Shown here: positions 35,806 through 46,806 of the stretch, one piece after another
Layout: each line of letters starts with the position of its first letter
Position numbering within the stretch: position 1 is the first letter of the stretch
NCBI GenBank assembly: GCA_965649825.1
Contig: OZ287701.1
Location: forward strand, 806,001-870,000
Reading direction: 5' to 3'
From: Penicillus capitatus
Lineage: Eukaryota > Chlorophyta
DNA: 64,000 bases
Translations under genes and position numbers: made by a program
Notes under the pieces: model-generated
What the model saw: only the letters and a program-made list of their open reading frames with translations
What the model was told of the DNA's origin: nothing
Database searches by the model: none

Positions 35806-36982
35806 ATTGCCAGATCGACACTCTCTATTCGATAGCAGCATTTTTTCTTTCTGCCCTTTCCTTAACAGACACTTCTCCTGCTTTCCGCTCAATATCAATC
35901 CGACAACACCAATTTTCCTGCAGTGCGTCCGTTCCATTTGGTCTTTCCCGTCTGTGATGTTACACTTTCGGTTTGCTTCACTTCGATGATGCCAAACCTT
36001 TGGAGAACACAGCAAAGCAGGGTTGATGGATATTTTAACGGATTTACGAATCATAAGTGGTGTGTTACAGATTTGGTGTCCACATACACGATGCGTACTT
36101 TTCCCTGTTGTTAAGGAGCAACGTTCAATCAGGTCGATTCCATCAGCCCCTCAATGATGACATTTTTTCTGCGAAAAAACGCGGAAGGAAACTCAATGAG
36201 ATTGATTCTATACAACGGAAATGTACCAAGAATGAAGAGAAGACTGACCAGACGTCATCGCCTTTTATCGTCACTACAACGAAGAGATACTGCCAAAAAC
36301 TTAAGATCTTAACAGCAGAAAAACGGTGTACAGGGAAGACGTCTCCAGAACTCCAAAAGCTGCAGGTGGTCATAGAATACTTTATTCGCAGTTTCGTGCC
36401 TGGCATGATGATTGTCGACTTCACATTGTCTATCTGGACGAAAAAGTGAGGAAGGCCTAAGACCGTCCCTCACATTCATGTTTCAGCATATAATGATCAG
36501 CTCATCTATAATGAAGAAAACGAGGATATGCGTAAGTAGGGAATCGGGAAGAGAATGCTTTTACGAGCTCCAAGCGCAAACGATTAGATTCATTTGAGTA
36601 CGTGTCACCCCCACAGCTGCCCATATTGGGACGTACGTCTAATAATAATGTCGCAAACAACAACCAACAACAAACAACAACTATGTAACCCGTGTCTTGT
36701 CCGAAAGTGTTCTGATGTGCTTTCTGTCTAGCAACGTAAATAAAATAGGAACAAAAGACAAACTGCCTGATTCACCGCCAGTCGTCTGACTTTGCCCAGC
36801 GCGACAGAATCTCTCTGGATTCTTGTGCGAGTTCAATCGTATGCGATGTTATATATGTCTACACCCCTGGCCAAAAAGACCATATACGGCGTTAGCTTGT
36901 TCTTCTGTTAAATGCCGAGTCCATAGATATATTGCCCATCAGCTTCCTACCAAACGGACCTGGACAGCAGACCACCACAGCG
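35806..36982. other. 3' flanks of two convergent genes; no supported gene
   Basis: A+T-rich sequence between the secreted protein and the coiled-coil protein. The plus frame 36057-36449 (130 codons) and its opposite at 36143-36424 are both low-complexity and without motifs. I leave both out. Confidence 0.4.
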
Positions 36983-38118
36983 CTAATGCTGATACGGAGC
37001 ACAGTCGGCGAACGCACTTTGAGCTGCTTTTCCAGATTTGACAGTCATGTTGAGAAGCTCTTCTATTCCTGCATCGTTCGCTACACCACATTTCAGCATA
37101 AGTAGTTCCTTCAACGCTCGATTTTCCAATTCCAGTGCAGCCATCCTCTTAAGACATATCTTCAATTCTTCCTGAAGGGGCGTCTCCAAATTCGTTGTCG
37201 ATTTCTCTGCGAGTTCTTTCATCCAGGGGCTGAAGCTCGAGGTTCGCTCGAAGACGGAAGACGATGAATCGTGATCAGCTCCATCACTTGATTCGTCATC
37301 CTCCGTTTCGGGACTCGAATGCCATTCCCCATGAAAATAACACTTCTTTCTTTGTTGGGCAGCATCCATTGGAGAATCCGTCATGTTCTCTCGACTCGTC
37401 GGCTGTCCAATACATACCCCTTTGGCTAATTTTCGTGCACCTCTTTTCAACACATGCTGACATTTCTGACTCGTTCTTGACTTCGTCCATGAAGTGGGCT
37501 GTGCACTTCGCTTGGATGCACAGCGTGACTGACAGCGCATGAAAGACAACTCCTCTAATAGTCTATCCGCTCGACCTGTAGCTTCGTCACATTCTTTGCT
37601 GAATGTCAGGCACTGGTCGATAAAGTCGGATCGTGATCTCTTGGTACCCTCCTCCTAATCGCAAGACACTCAGACTAACGAAGGAAGAGGACTGCCGTTG
37701 CCAAACCATATCTCCAATTGCGTCTACGTCAAGACTCATGGACTGACAGACTTCCAACAGCTTCTCTGCCAGTGCAACATCTCGCGGTTTGCTTTGTTTA
37801 TTCGTGTTCGGGGCTCTCGAACATACAGTTTTGGGACCCGGGTTCTACAAACAGACACAGCGAAATAATGCTGAATCCTTGCCACCATAGATCCCGTCCC
37901 CTTACAGTTGTGCAAGGCTGAGGGGGAGTAGTTTTTGTCTGTCGTTGGCGGGATTTCGGAGTGTGGGACAGTTTGTTTGTGGTCTTCGTTGTGGTGTGGT
38001 TAACGGATCGAGATGTCCTTGCCGCAAATTTGCCCGATGTTGCTGACGTTACCCTCTTCCTATCCTGTGGCACAGCAGAGATCCTCTTCGTTCTCCCGCA
38101 GCCAATAACAGACGCCAT
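36983..38118 (-). CDS. Basic N-terminus plus coiled-coil protein, unrecognised
   Basis: Exons 38118-37906, 37844-37708 and 37654-36983 join in frame (introns 61 and 53 nt). The N-terminal 70 residues are Lys/Arg/Thr-rich (MASVIGCGRTKRISAV, KTTNKLSHTPKSRQRQTK). Next comes a helical stretch (VALAEKLLEVCQSMSLDVDA, RSDFIDQCLTFSKECDEA), then an acidic Ser/Asp run (EDDESSDGADHDSSSS). A heptad-like segment near the C-terminus (LQEELKICLKRMAALELENR, ALKELLMLKCG) follows, and the end is DCAPYQH. The layout recalls chromosome- or spindle-associated proteins but no diagnostic motif is present. A donor-like GTATGT near 37412 (minus strand) could mark another intron inside exon 3. Confidence 0.6.
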
Positions 38119-38355
38119 GCCTTTATCGATTGCTTGGATGTATTTATTGTTGCAGTTTTTTGTCTTTCTCGTCGATCGGGTGCCGATTCAATTTGTTCCA
38201 GGTAACGACGAGGCCGCTGAAGGACAGCTGTCAATGGACAGCCGACAAACAATGGTATCATGACTTACTTCCCTCTGTACCGCTGGCTGTTCTTTTGCTC
38301 TTGCCGTTCTCTTGACTTCGCTTTTCGCATTGGCCTAGGCATTGGACATGTCACA

Positions 38356-38724
38356 TCACAGATGATGAGGCGGCGCTTGGCGGCTGACCATTCGACGTCG
38401 AGTCATCGGAGGAGAGCTCGTTTTCCGCAGCCTATCCCTCGGCAATTTGTTGACATTCACTGGTACCTTCGGTATCTTAGTAGAGACTGAGACATGACGA
38501 TTTGTATCACCCACTACTGTGTCATCGGCTGAATGACCGAACAAGGAAGTGAGTGCGTGTAACCTGTCATATGCGTTGTCGATACAACCCGTTTCCTCAC
38601 AGTCCGCTGCTTGGGGTGGCTTATGGAAGACGCCACACAAACATGGCTGACATTGATGCGCTCGATGTCGCGTGTTTTCTTTGACGGGCTTCTTCTTCCA
38701 GTCAAAGAGCAACTCCTTCTATTC
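38356..38724 (-). CDS. Possible small Arg/Lys-rich protein
   Basis: Two overlapping minus frames show coding-like composition: MNRRSCSLTGRRSPSKKTRD at the 5' side and HALTSLFGHSADDTVVGDTN followed by KLPRDRLRKTSSPPMTRRRM before a TGA at 38356. A short intron between them is likely but I could not fix its ends. No motif is recognised. Confidence 0.25.
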
Positions 38725-39031
38725 ATCGTGAGCAAACGGCGAACCCTAGACGTCACAGGATCAAAAATTAGCTGTATTTCAGACAGATAGACATTGAGAC
38801 ACACTGGCAGAGCAATTCGTGTTATCGTTACTCGTTTACAATACGGCTTCCGTCTTGGTGTGCTCGTCGGTAGGCGAGGAAGGACCGCGAGGCGCGAATG
38901 GAATGGCGTTAGTGGAGCTCTACAGCAAAAGCGATCACAAAAAAGACGGACCGATTCGACGAAGCCCGCGTAGCAATACGTACGCTCAGTCAGCTTTCTA
39001 ACCGTTTTCGCATAAAGATCTCACCGTACCA

Positions 39032-40131
39032 TCAAGGCAAAAATCTTAATCTAACTGGACGGTCGAACTCTGTTGCCTCGAATGAAGCACATGTGACGCC
39101 CTCGTTATCGAATTCGACGACCGCACGTTCAGAATTGATGTCGACTGAATACCGTCCGGCTGCGGGTTGCTGATTTAGAACGAACGAGAACGGGCAACGC
39201 CGAGGCGAAGGACGAACATCTGATGAGGGTTTCTGCAGAAGGACAGTGTAGGGTCGGCCCAAAAGAGCATGGACTGTTTGCATATCGCCTGCCGACAGGG
39301 CGTCACGTACCTAGAGAAAGATGTCAGCGGATTCTCGTTATTGCTGAATTCGCGCTGATGACCTTGGACGAAGAGACCTTCCCAACACCTCCGTTCTGAT
39401 CGACGTGCACCAAATCGACCAACTGTGCGCTCAGACCGAACTCTTCGGCGAGTTCTTTGAGCAGTGGTGCATCTCCGGATGCCTTGTACCCTTGTTCACC
39501 ATTGCATCGTTTTCGCATCTACGAGACTGCGATCAAGATTCTTACCAAAACGGTAGTTCGTGCCTGCGACCACGCCAGCTGCGCCGAGATCACGGGCGAG
39601 CATTTCGACGAATTCGCGTGGTGACTGGTGACGGATTTGGCCAAAAGGCAGATAGCGCATGTGTGGTGTCAGGCCATGACATGCTTCCTTCCATGTGCCC
39701 AAAACGAATGGTCGTTCGACATCGGCTACGAGTGGCAGTCGAGATCGATCCCATCTGTCACCACAGACGTATATGAACCCTCGCCTTCCGTTCATTAGCA
39801 CGCACCCCATAACTTCGGCCATTCCACTGAAGGAAACCAGCCAGGGATGTCCCATCTCTGCCGCCGCTATCGCCAAGGCGCGATGTCCCACGTGCATAGC
39901 GTCGAATTTGCCGAGAGCGACGATTGGCGGTGGCTCGCCTGAACTTTTTTTTTGATGAAAGACGTCTTTCGTGGACGTACCTTCGCGGCCAAGTCGCGTT
40001 CGCCACTTGTCCGATATTTCGACGCGTCCGAGCTCTGCCGTCGTCGTTTGGCGACCGATTCCTCTTGCTATACATCGGATTCTGAAAGGAGGTCCGGCGA
40101 TTGGAGCCATCTTCCATCTGCACCGCATCAT
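39032..40131 (-). CDS. RibF: Plant RibF-type FAD synthetase (FMN adenylyltransferase), probably plastid
   Basis: Converts FMN and ATP to FAD; plant RibF1/2 are plastid enzymes lacking the riboflavin kinase activity of bacterial RibF. Exons 40131-39981, 39938-39806, 39754-39546, 39490-39363 and 39310-39032 (introns 42-55 nt) give 299 codons. Motifs in order: VALGKFDAMHVGHRALA (nucleotidyltransferase GxFDxxHxGH), PWLVSFSGMAEVMGW, PREFVEMLARDLGAAGVVAG, NYRFGYKASGD, KVSSSKVRDALSAGDM, LLGRPY, and a C-terminal beta-rich module (GRYSVDINSERAVVEFD). This matches Arabidopsis RibF throughout. The first 50 residues (MMRCRWKMAPIAGPPFRIRC) look like a transit peptide. The start lies 40 bp from the stop of the upstream VAP gene on the same strand. 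Confidence 0.92.
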
Positions 40132-40171
40132 TAAACGCGAAGATTTGGCTTTCTTACACGCAGTATCGTCG

Positions 40172-41176
40172 TCACAGTTGTTTATTTTCCATTTCTGAAC
40201 GAATGGGCGCCAGATAATGTCCTATCAGAAAAGCTAGAATCGCCACAAGGAGCAGATGAAAAAGCGAGAAGCCGTCAACGAGCTTCTGTGTCGTCCGTCG
40301 CTCCAATCGATCAATCTATCGCCACGATCACACGCGATACGATTCTCCGATCATCTCGGATTGGAAGGGTCACCTGCTGACGCAAATCTACATTCTGCAC
40401 TTTCAATGCTGCGATCTCATTCTCCTCTGCATGCATAAATTCATCACTCTATGTCACACATTCGTCCATGGATATCCCATGCAGGTGACGCACAAACCTC
40501 TTCGCCGTGCTCCGGGATGGGCGTCGGCGGAGAAGGAATATCCAAGACGACGCGTAGACGTGACTCCTTCACTCTCTGCCACGTCACATCATTCACAATG
40601 CTCACTCACATCAGGAGAGAAATGATCACGTTATTGTGGGTCTTGTCAAAGAGTGTTTGGGACATCTCATGGTCTGTCGCCTCGACAGGCGTCGTCAGGA
40701 GGAGAAACTTGTCTCGGACATTCCGTGCATCAACCGGATACTCTTTCTGCGACTACAGAACAGTTTCCATTCACTTCTTGCCATCACATCGATTTCGTCC
40801 ACCTGCATGATGACTTCGATCTGCTTTGTTGCCATCGATTCGATGTAGCCCTACAGAAACATTTTCCTCTTTTCCTGTCCTCCCATCAATGAATTCTTAC
40901 CGATGCAGGTCGAACACAGTATTTGCTGGGCGATGTTGTCTTTATCTACAGGGCGAGATGCATTGAGGTGACGTGTCACACCAGTCATTTATGACTTTAA
41001 ATGCATGGCGCTCTTTTGTCGGGTTGTGCAGCACGACATGAGATGGAATGCTCTTTCCGATTTGAACTACGAGGAAGAGACAGAGACAGATATTTCACGT
41101 TGTGGACAAAGCGGCGTTACTGACAGCGAAATCGAAGCTCTGACGGACTGACTTCTATTTCCGTGGTACTCGCCAT
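40172..41176 (-). CDS. VAP27/VAMP-associated protein with MSP domain and C-terminal membrane anchor
   Basis: ER membrane tether that recruits FFAT-motif proteins to contact sites. It is invisible as a single frame because eight exons are small: 41176-41125, 41066-40996, 40945-40901, 40850-40803, 40752-40630, 40575-40498, 40424-40374 and 40300-40172 (198 codons). The MSP domain reads SPSELRFRFQIGKSIPSHVV, LHNPTKERHAFKIKTTSPSK, YCVRPAS, IEVIMQSQKEYPVDARNVRD, KFLLLTTPV, KESRLRVVLDIPSPPTP. A short coiled segment follows (NEIAALKVQNVDLRQQ). The tail is FSLFHLLLVAILAFLIGHYL plus 14 residues, a tail anchor. The acceptors of exons 7 and 8 are less certain (introns of 73 nt). It is head-to-head with LHCII and 40 bp from the FAD synthetase start. 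Confidence 0.88.
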
Positions 41177-41272
41177 TTGGATGAACAAATCGACGCAAAA
41201 CGATTGATGGAAAAGTCGATGAATCGCATTTCGTTTCAAACGGATCTCGATCGATCGATCAATCTTTCCGCG
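41177..41272. promoter_or_regulatory. 96-bp head-to-head interval between VAP and LHCII start codons
   Basis: Only 96 bp separate the two start codons, so both 5' leaders and any core promoter must share this DNA or extend into the neighbouring gene. It contains a GATCGATCGATC run near 41248 and no clear TATA box. Confidence 0.6.
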
Positions 41273-42167
41273 ATGTCTTCGAGCGCGTTCCTCGGCAACA
41301 CTCAAGGACTCGCCCCTCAGCACAGCCATGTCGCTACACGAACAGTAATGGCGAAAGCAACAAGAATGAGAATGCGTGAGAGCTGTGGTCGTAGCGTCTG
41401 ACGACGGTGATGCGGCGAACTGCTCGGTCTTCGGCACCCGAAAGCATGTGGTATGGACCCGACCGTCCCAAATGGCTTGGACCGTTCACGGGTCAAGTCC
41501 CGAGTTATCTGACCGGAGAGTTTCCCGGTGACTACGGCTGGGATACCGTCGGTCTCTCGGCTGACCCCGAGACGTTCAAGCGCTATCGTGAAATCGAAGT
41601 CCAGCACTGTCGATGGGCAATGTTGGGTACCTTGGGATGCCTCACGCCGGAGCTTCTGGCGAAGTACGGCGGTGTGACATTCGGCGAGAGCGTCTGGTTC
41701 AAAGCAGGATCGCAGATTTTCTCCGACGGCGGATTGGACTATCTCGGCAATCCGTCTCTCGTTCATGCCCAGTCTATTCTCGCTATCCTTGGCTTCCAAG
41801 TGCCACCGCGCAACATCATGTGTATACACACTCTGAGGATGGCGCTTTGCGAATGCAGGTGCTCTTGATGGGGTGCGTGGAGGGATATCGTGTGAATGGT
41901 GGTCCGTTGGGTGAGGGATTGGATCGCGACTATCCTGGCGGTGATTATTTTGATCCCCTGGGGTTGGCAGATGATCCAGATGCTTTTGCCGAATTGAAGG
42001 TCAAAGAAATTAAGAATGGAAGGCTGGCTATGTTTTCGATGTTTGGATACTTTGTTCAAGCGATCGTTACGGGGAAAGGTCCCGTGGAGAACTGGGCAGA
42101 TCACATTGCCGATCCGTACAACGTCAATGGATTCGTATTCGCAACAAAGTACACGCCAGGCTCGTAG
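41273..42167 (+). CDS. Chlorophyll a/b-binding protein of LHCII (Lhcb type)
   Basis: Thylakoid light-harvesting antenna. Exons 41273-41344, 41395-41799 and 41859-42167 (introns 50 and 59 nt) give 261 codons, the usual LHCII precursor length. A short transit peptide ([20 protein letters not shown]) is followed by the trimerisation motif WYGPDR, then [20 protein letters not shown]. Helix B reads [20 protein letters not shown], with the conserved Glu ligand and Arg. Then come [32 protein letters not shown], helix [18 protein letters not shown], and helix [21 protein letters not shown], ending [19 protein letters not shown]. This identifies a chlorophyll b-containing (green-lineage) plastid. The promoter interval shared with VAP is only 96 bp. 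Confidence 0.96.
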
Positions 42168-42611
42168 ACAAGGCCCTTAAAGAATCGCCTATTTGTAACC
42201 GTTTTGTATCTTTTCGTATTCAACGAGCTGGTACACAACGCGATGACGGTACTCTCTGTGCGGATGAAAGAAAGAGATTTCCGTGAAAAGCAACCTGACA
42301 ACCAAGCACGGTTGTGTGAGACGGGATCTTATGCTACGTTGCGTGCTCAACGGGAGCTAGCGATGATCTACCAGACGTCACATCCTTTAACAACGATTGT
42401 CGCGCGGAAATATGCTTGGCGATCTATCCGTTGAAACTTTCGTCGTCCGACTTTGTTAGCACTTTTCCGTAGCTCTTGTTCCTAAAATGCCAAAAGAAAT
42501 TATGAAGAAGACGAGTTCAATTGCTGTCAGACCTCTTCTGTAGAAGGTTGTGTGCACATTGCGTTAAACATTCACAAAAAAGGAATCTGGTGAATCGATC
42601 GCCAATCATAG

Positions 42612-42662
42612 GAAATAGTCGTTGAAATAGTCGTTGAAATAGTCGTTGAAATAGTCGTTAAA
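42612..42662. repeat. Tandem repeat, four copies of GAAATAGTCGTT
   Basis: A 12-bp unit (GAAATAGTCGTT) runs head to tail; the last copy ends in GTTAAA instead of GTTGAA. Confidence 0.9.
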
Positions 42663-43134
42663 CTCGGAGTCAATTGAATCGATGATATTGAAAATAAACA
42701 AATTACGGATAATCGAGATTTGTTAGTGTCCGTGAACAGCTGTCTACCGTGCAGCTGCCACGGAGACGCGTTGATATGACGTTCGCGTACGTTTGAAGCG
42801 CATATAATCCGAATTAATAAACGTTAGAACAGTCTTTGTAACCAATAAGCATTCGTCGTAATCGCGTCGTTCGTCGACTGCGCGGCAGTTAGCCGATTGA
42901 ACAATCGAAAATGCGATCGATAGCAATCGAACAAATCAAAATCGTATCCAACGATCTCTATGTTCACCGGTTACCTGTAATCTTTCCTTCTGCTGCACAA
43001 ACGTCATATCATACGCATCAGTCAGAGTTAGTGACCCGTCGCCTCTGGTCTCCAGCGGCAGGAGGTGGCTAAGCGCGCCACATAGTTGTTGAGATTCTTT
43101 GGTATACTCATCGAGGATGACTTTTTTCAGGACA

Positions 43135-43310
43135 GGGCCGTCACGATGTGACGTGTCTTGTTATCCGAGGGTTCTGTCCTAGAAGGGGCGCTTACGCCAC
43201 GTGTCATGTCGCCTGTGACATATAAAGACATGAACGTGGATCCATGTGAACCTTTGCTCTGTAACACGTGAAGCCTTCCGCTGACACATCGTTAGTTCGA
43301 TCAACGTATG
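43135..43310 (+). mobile_element. Decayed solo LTR-like segment
   Basis: Blocks occur in the same order as in the LTR at 61647-61893: GATGTGAC..TCTTGTT, CCTAGAAGGGG..TTACG, TATAAAGACATGAACG, CTGTAACA, CTTCCGCTG and ATCGTTAGTTCG. It is shorter, with an internal deletion, and no clear target duplication remains. Confidence 0.45.
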
Positions 43311-43757
43311 ATCGTTAACGTATCCAAACCCAAACTGACCGAGTTTTTATTTACAGTAGGATTCGCCAAATTTTGAAAAATCTGAAAATATATCTGGGAG
43401 TCGAGTTCGCAGTACACGAGCTTTGTGGCTGACGCAACTGAGCGGAACTGATAAAGCAAACGTCGATCGATTTGGATTTCGACCGACTGCGATCGATCGA
43501 CTCGATCGCAATATAGATGGACAGAATCGATCGAGTCGTTCGAGCCGATGTGGATATTGACGAACACGATCGATGAAAAACTGGATTACCAAAACCGATG
43601 AACTTCAAATCCTACGAAAAATCAACTTCGTTTTCGCGTCGAAGGAGTATCTGTTTCGTCATCGAGTGTTGTAATACTCTTGTTGACTTAGCGATTCATC
43701 GAAGACTTGTTATCGATGAAATACGCAGTTGTTGTTGAAACGATCGATTGATCGACG

Positions 43758-43860
43758 ATCGATGTGACTGTCTTGTTGGGAAAGGGTTCACGTGTTCCTG
43801 GGCCGCTGACTGTCCTGTCACATGGGCACATTAGCTTCCAAAGGGTCCTTTTCTATGGCT
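43758..43860 (+). mobile_element. Second decayed LTR-like segment (5' part)
   Basis: GATCGATGTGACTGTCTTGTTGGG..AGGGTTCACGTG and CTGACTGTCCTGTCA parallel the first 80 bases of the intact LTR. The resemblance fades after about 43860. Confidence 0.35.
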
Positions 43861-45220
43861 TTCGAGGGTGGTTGAATCATCTGTCTGGGAAATCTTGTCA
43901 CCACGACGAAATAAGAGACTTTGTTTTGGCTGTCTTTTTGTCTTTCCTTGTTGTTGTAATACCCATTTGCCTTGACTTCATTTGTCACTCTGGCTAACGA
44001 CGACGCCGAACGGGAGATTCGACGGCTTGTCCCGTATTCTCCTTTATACTCAACCTTCCAGGAGCGCCTCAATCAGTTTCGCCGAGGGGAACAAGCAGAG
44101 CCCCACTAACGGGGCGCGGAACAAGTCATCCATAAGGGGGCCTTTAGGATACGAAGCAGAGCTCAGAGGACCGAAGCGTTGACTTCGTGGTCTTCGCCCC
44201 GAGGATGCAGTGACTTCAGGACAATCAGAGGTGCTCGTTGAAGAAGAGGAACAGGATCGAGCAGCCCGGAACGACGGCAACAGAGACTTGAATAAATGCT
44301 AGATAAAGGAACTAATGATCGTTCGATCGTGTAAGAATTCCATCTGTTCTCCTTGCTGCATCGTTTGCCAACAACGGCATTTCAAAAAACGACGAAAAAT
44401 CCTCTCCAACAATCGGTGAATCCTATAAGACTGTTATCGATGTAGTGGAGGCGTCAAATAAGTTCATGAAGGACAGATTTGCTCGGCGTACCCCTCGATC
44501 TGTTCCGAAGAGTTGCGCACAAGAGATGCGACCGTTTTCGTGAGAAATCAACAATCGCAGATTGCTCATTAGAAGTGTATCCAAAACGATCTGTCTTTAA
44601 TTGATAGTTTTCCTTTCGAATTTGTCGATAGATATCTAGCTTCATTGACCGCGATGGTCAATAAATCCCTTGCACCGTTTGATATGGTCACGGCACCAAA
44701 TCTGTTTTCAAACACAACCTCCGTCTTCAGAAGGCATCCTCGATTTTATGACTCCGAGATATTCAAGAACAAACCATTCCAGATGAACAAAAACATGAAT
44801 TGTTAAACCTCGTGATCAAATGAAGATAGAGAGAAACTTTCATCTAATGTCCAATCGTTTAGAATTTTCTACCTATGCGACCTCGACCAAAACTGTCTTC
44901 TTGTGGCCAATAGCCTAAAAGGAATGTCCAAATTAAAGGAATTCGACAGGAAAAGTACCAAAGTCTGAAAGTATGTCTTCGCACATCAACTTGTCGGCAG
45001 GCCTCTCTTACTCTCTCGTCCACTTTCCTGAAGACAGGTGCCTTCACAAACTTGATTTTTAAAACACTCTCTCTAGCTGAGTGTATTCACAAAACCAGTC
45101 GGAGAAATCTATTAAACAGTGAGTGGATCCCGCCAAGTCGTGATGTTTTCGGTGCATGCTGGATTCTATCATCCGACACGTGCCATTGCATGGGAATCTA
45201 TTTTCATTCGTTTTTTACTT

Positions 45221-46648
45221 CTAGCCAAGATATACGCCTAACAGGTGGAATCGTTCGCATAACCCATAACGACAGTCGAGAGAGGATTGACCCATTTTAA
45301 GTGGCGAATCCACATCTTTAACGTCTCGACTAAGAGTCTCCGAGAGGAAACTGGTTGTGCTAATGGTATCTACATCTAATCCGCAAGGTTTCTTAAGTAC
45401 TGGCCATGGATGGTGAGACCGAAGAGGAATGATAGCCGCTTGCACCTTCGCTCTGCAGGTTTGGTTGATGGGACTGCCGTCGATATAGCCTGGATGCCCT
45501 TCGCGTGTTTTCGAGTGCGCTTTATATTTCTTCTGCGTCTCATAGGCGCGTCCTTCAACTGGAATCAGCAACGGCACTTCGCCGGTACCGTATTTGTTCC
45601 TTCAATAACTTTGGCTACGTGATGAGAATGCTTTAAAAACTTCCGCAAGACAAACGTCCTGTTAGCATCTTCTGGTATGTCTTAAATGAGCACTCTCGAG
45701 TACTCTGAGATCCCGGAGGTTCTACCCTCCTACAGGACATATTGAATCCGCGCGATATGTTCCATCGTACGACTTTACCAGATTCGGCAGTGACGTACAG
45801 AATTCGTTGACTACCGCGGCGAAGAGAAGGCCGCAAAACGGACTTATCCGTCTTCTCTCTGCCGACCCATCGAATACCAAAGCGTCAAGTGCGCGAGTAG
45901 ACAAATCCTGGAGAACGCAAAAGAACAATGATTGATGCTTTCTTTCGGATTCGGCATTCGTGTTTTGCTTTTTCTATGACCTATGTACTGGCCTTTATGA
46001 AACACTCGATTGCATTTCATGTCTATCAAGCATTTGCGTAACTTGACTGACAGTATAACTAAGATTTTCGCAGAAGGGACTGTCTGAGTTAGTCGAGAGA
46101 ATAACGGTCCACAAACCACAGGTATATGATCCAGATGCCATCGCAGAAGGAAGCACATCGCATGACTCTTTGTACAAGTGCGTAGTCGATTAGGCTTACT
46201 CGGCAGGTACATTGAACAATAACATATCATCCATCTCTTTGCTGTACATGCATGGAAAAAGCAGTCCTCTACTGGCAGCCGCTTCACAATCGAACGATGG
46301 ATGCCTTTGTCGTCGATCGCTTTCTTTGGCGGAGAGCTTTCCTTTTCACTGGATGGTACAAGTAATACAATTCGAACTGTTGCTTCTCTCGTCGATATTC
46401 ACATTAGCCATTCGAGTCGATGTCCACGGCAGCTTCACAAACAGACGTTCGATGTTGTTCATGACAGCCGTTTCTGTAACAGATGGCTCACACAGAATGA
46501 CGCTTGTTTTGACCAACGGTTTGATATAAATTCATAACGGAGAGGCATGACGATCCTCCTCCTCGCCAGACAGAACGTCCATACCAACTGAACTGTTCAT
46601 CGTACAACACAAGATCGACGATCGCTTTACGGAAGACGACACTTTCAT
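45221..46648 (-). CDS. Unresolved multi-exon gene
   Basis: Several minus-strand stretches look coding but I could not join them fully: MKVSSSVKRSSILCCTMNSS from 46648; NNIERLFVKLPWTSTRMANV near 46440; SRGLLFPCMYSKEMDDMLLF near 46250; SCDVLPSAMASGSYTCGLWT near 46150; DLSTRALDALVFDGSAERRR and CGLLFAAVVNEFCTSLPNLV near 45850; and VPLLIPVEGRAYETQKKYKA with REGHPGYIDGSPINQ near 45550. No family is recognised. It is head-to-head with the RING gene, about 160 bp between presumed starts. Confidence 0.35.
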
Positions 46649-46806
46649 CGATTTACGGATTCGTGCATCTACCGATGGCCGTACGAGAAGACAGCAATCC
46701 AAAGGTCCATTTCAGCGAAGCGAGTCGGGAACAGCCGTCGGCAACGCTGCTTAGAGACGATACCGTAGATGAAGGAAAATGAAGACGCGACGTGCTGAAA
46801 CGTGTC

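Larger units (their letters stand above)
42168..45220. other. Gene-poor A+T-rich stretch with decayed LTR-like segments
   Basis: About 3 kb between LHCII and the unresolved gene. No exon is supported. It holds a 12-bp tandem repeat near 42612, two segments resembling the LTR of the retrotransposon at 61647-63563, and a plus-strand coding relic near 43985-44100 (LVPYSPLYSTFQERLNQFRR) broken by a stop. Confidence 0.55.

Noticed and set aside
36057-36449. 130-codon plus-strand frame
   Set aside because: Low complexity, A+T-rich, no motif, and the opposite strand is equally open.
37961-38263. Hydrophobic plus-strand frame of 100 codons
   Set aside because: It is the shadow of the first exon of the coiled-coil protein, which joins in frame over two introns.
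42190-42196. TGTAA as a chlorophyte-style polyadenylation signal
   Set aside because: Present after LHCII and RING but absent after RR-TZF and FAD synthetase, so no consistent signal is supported.
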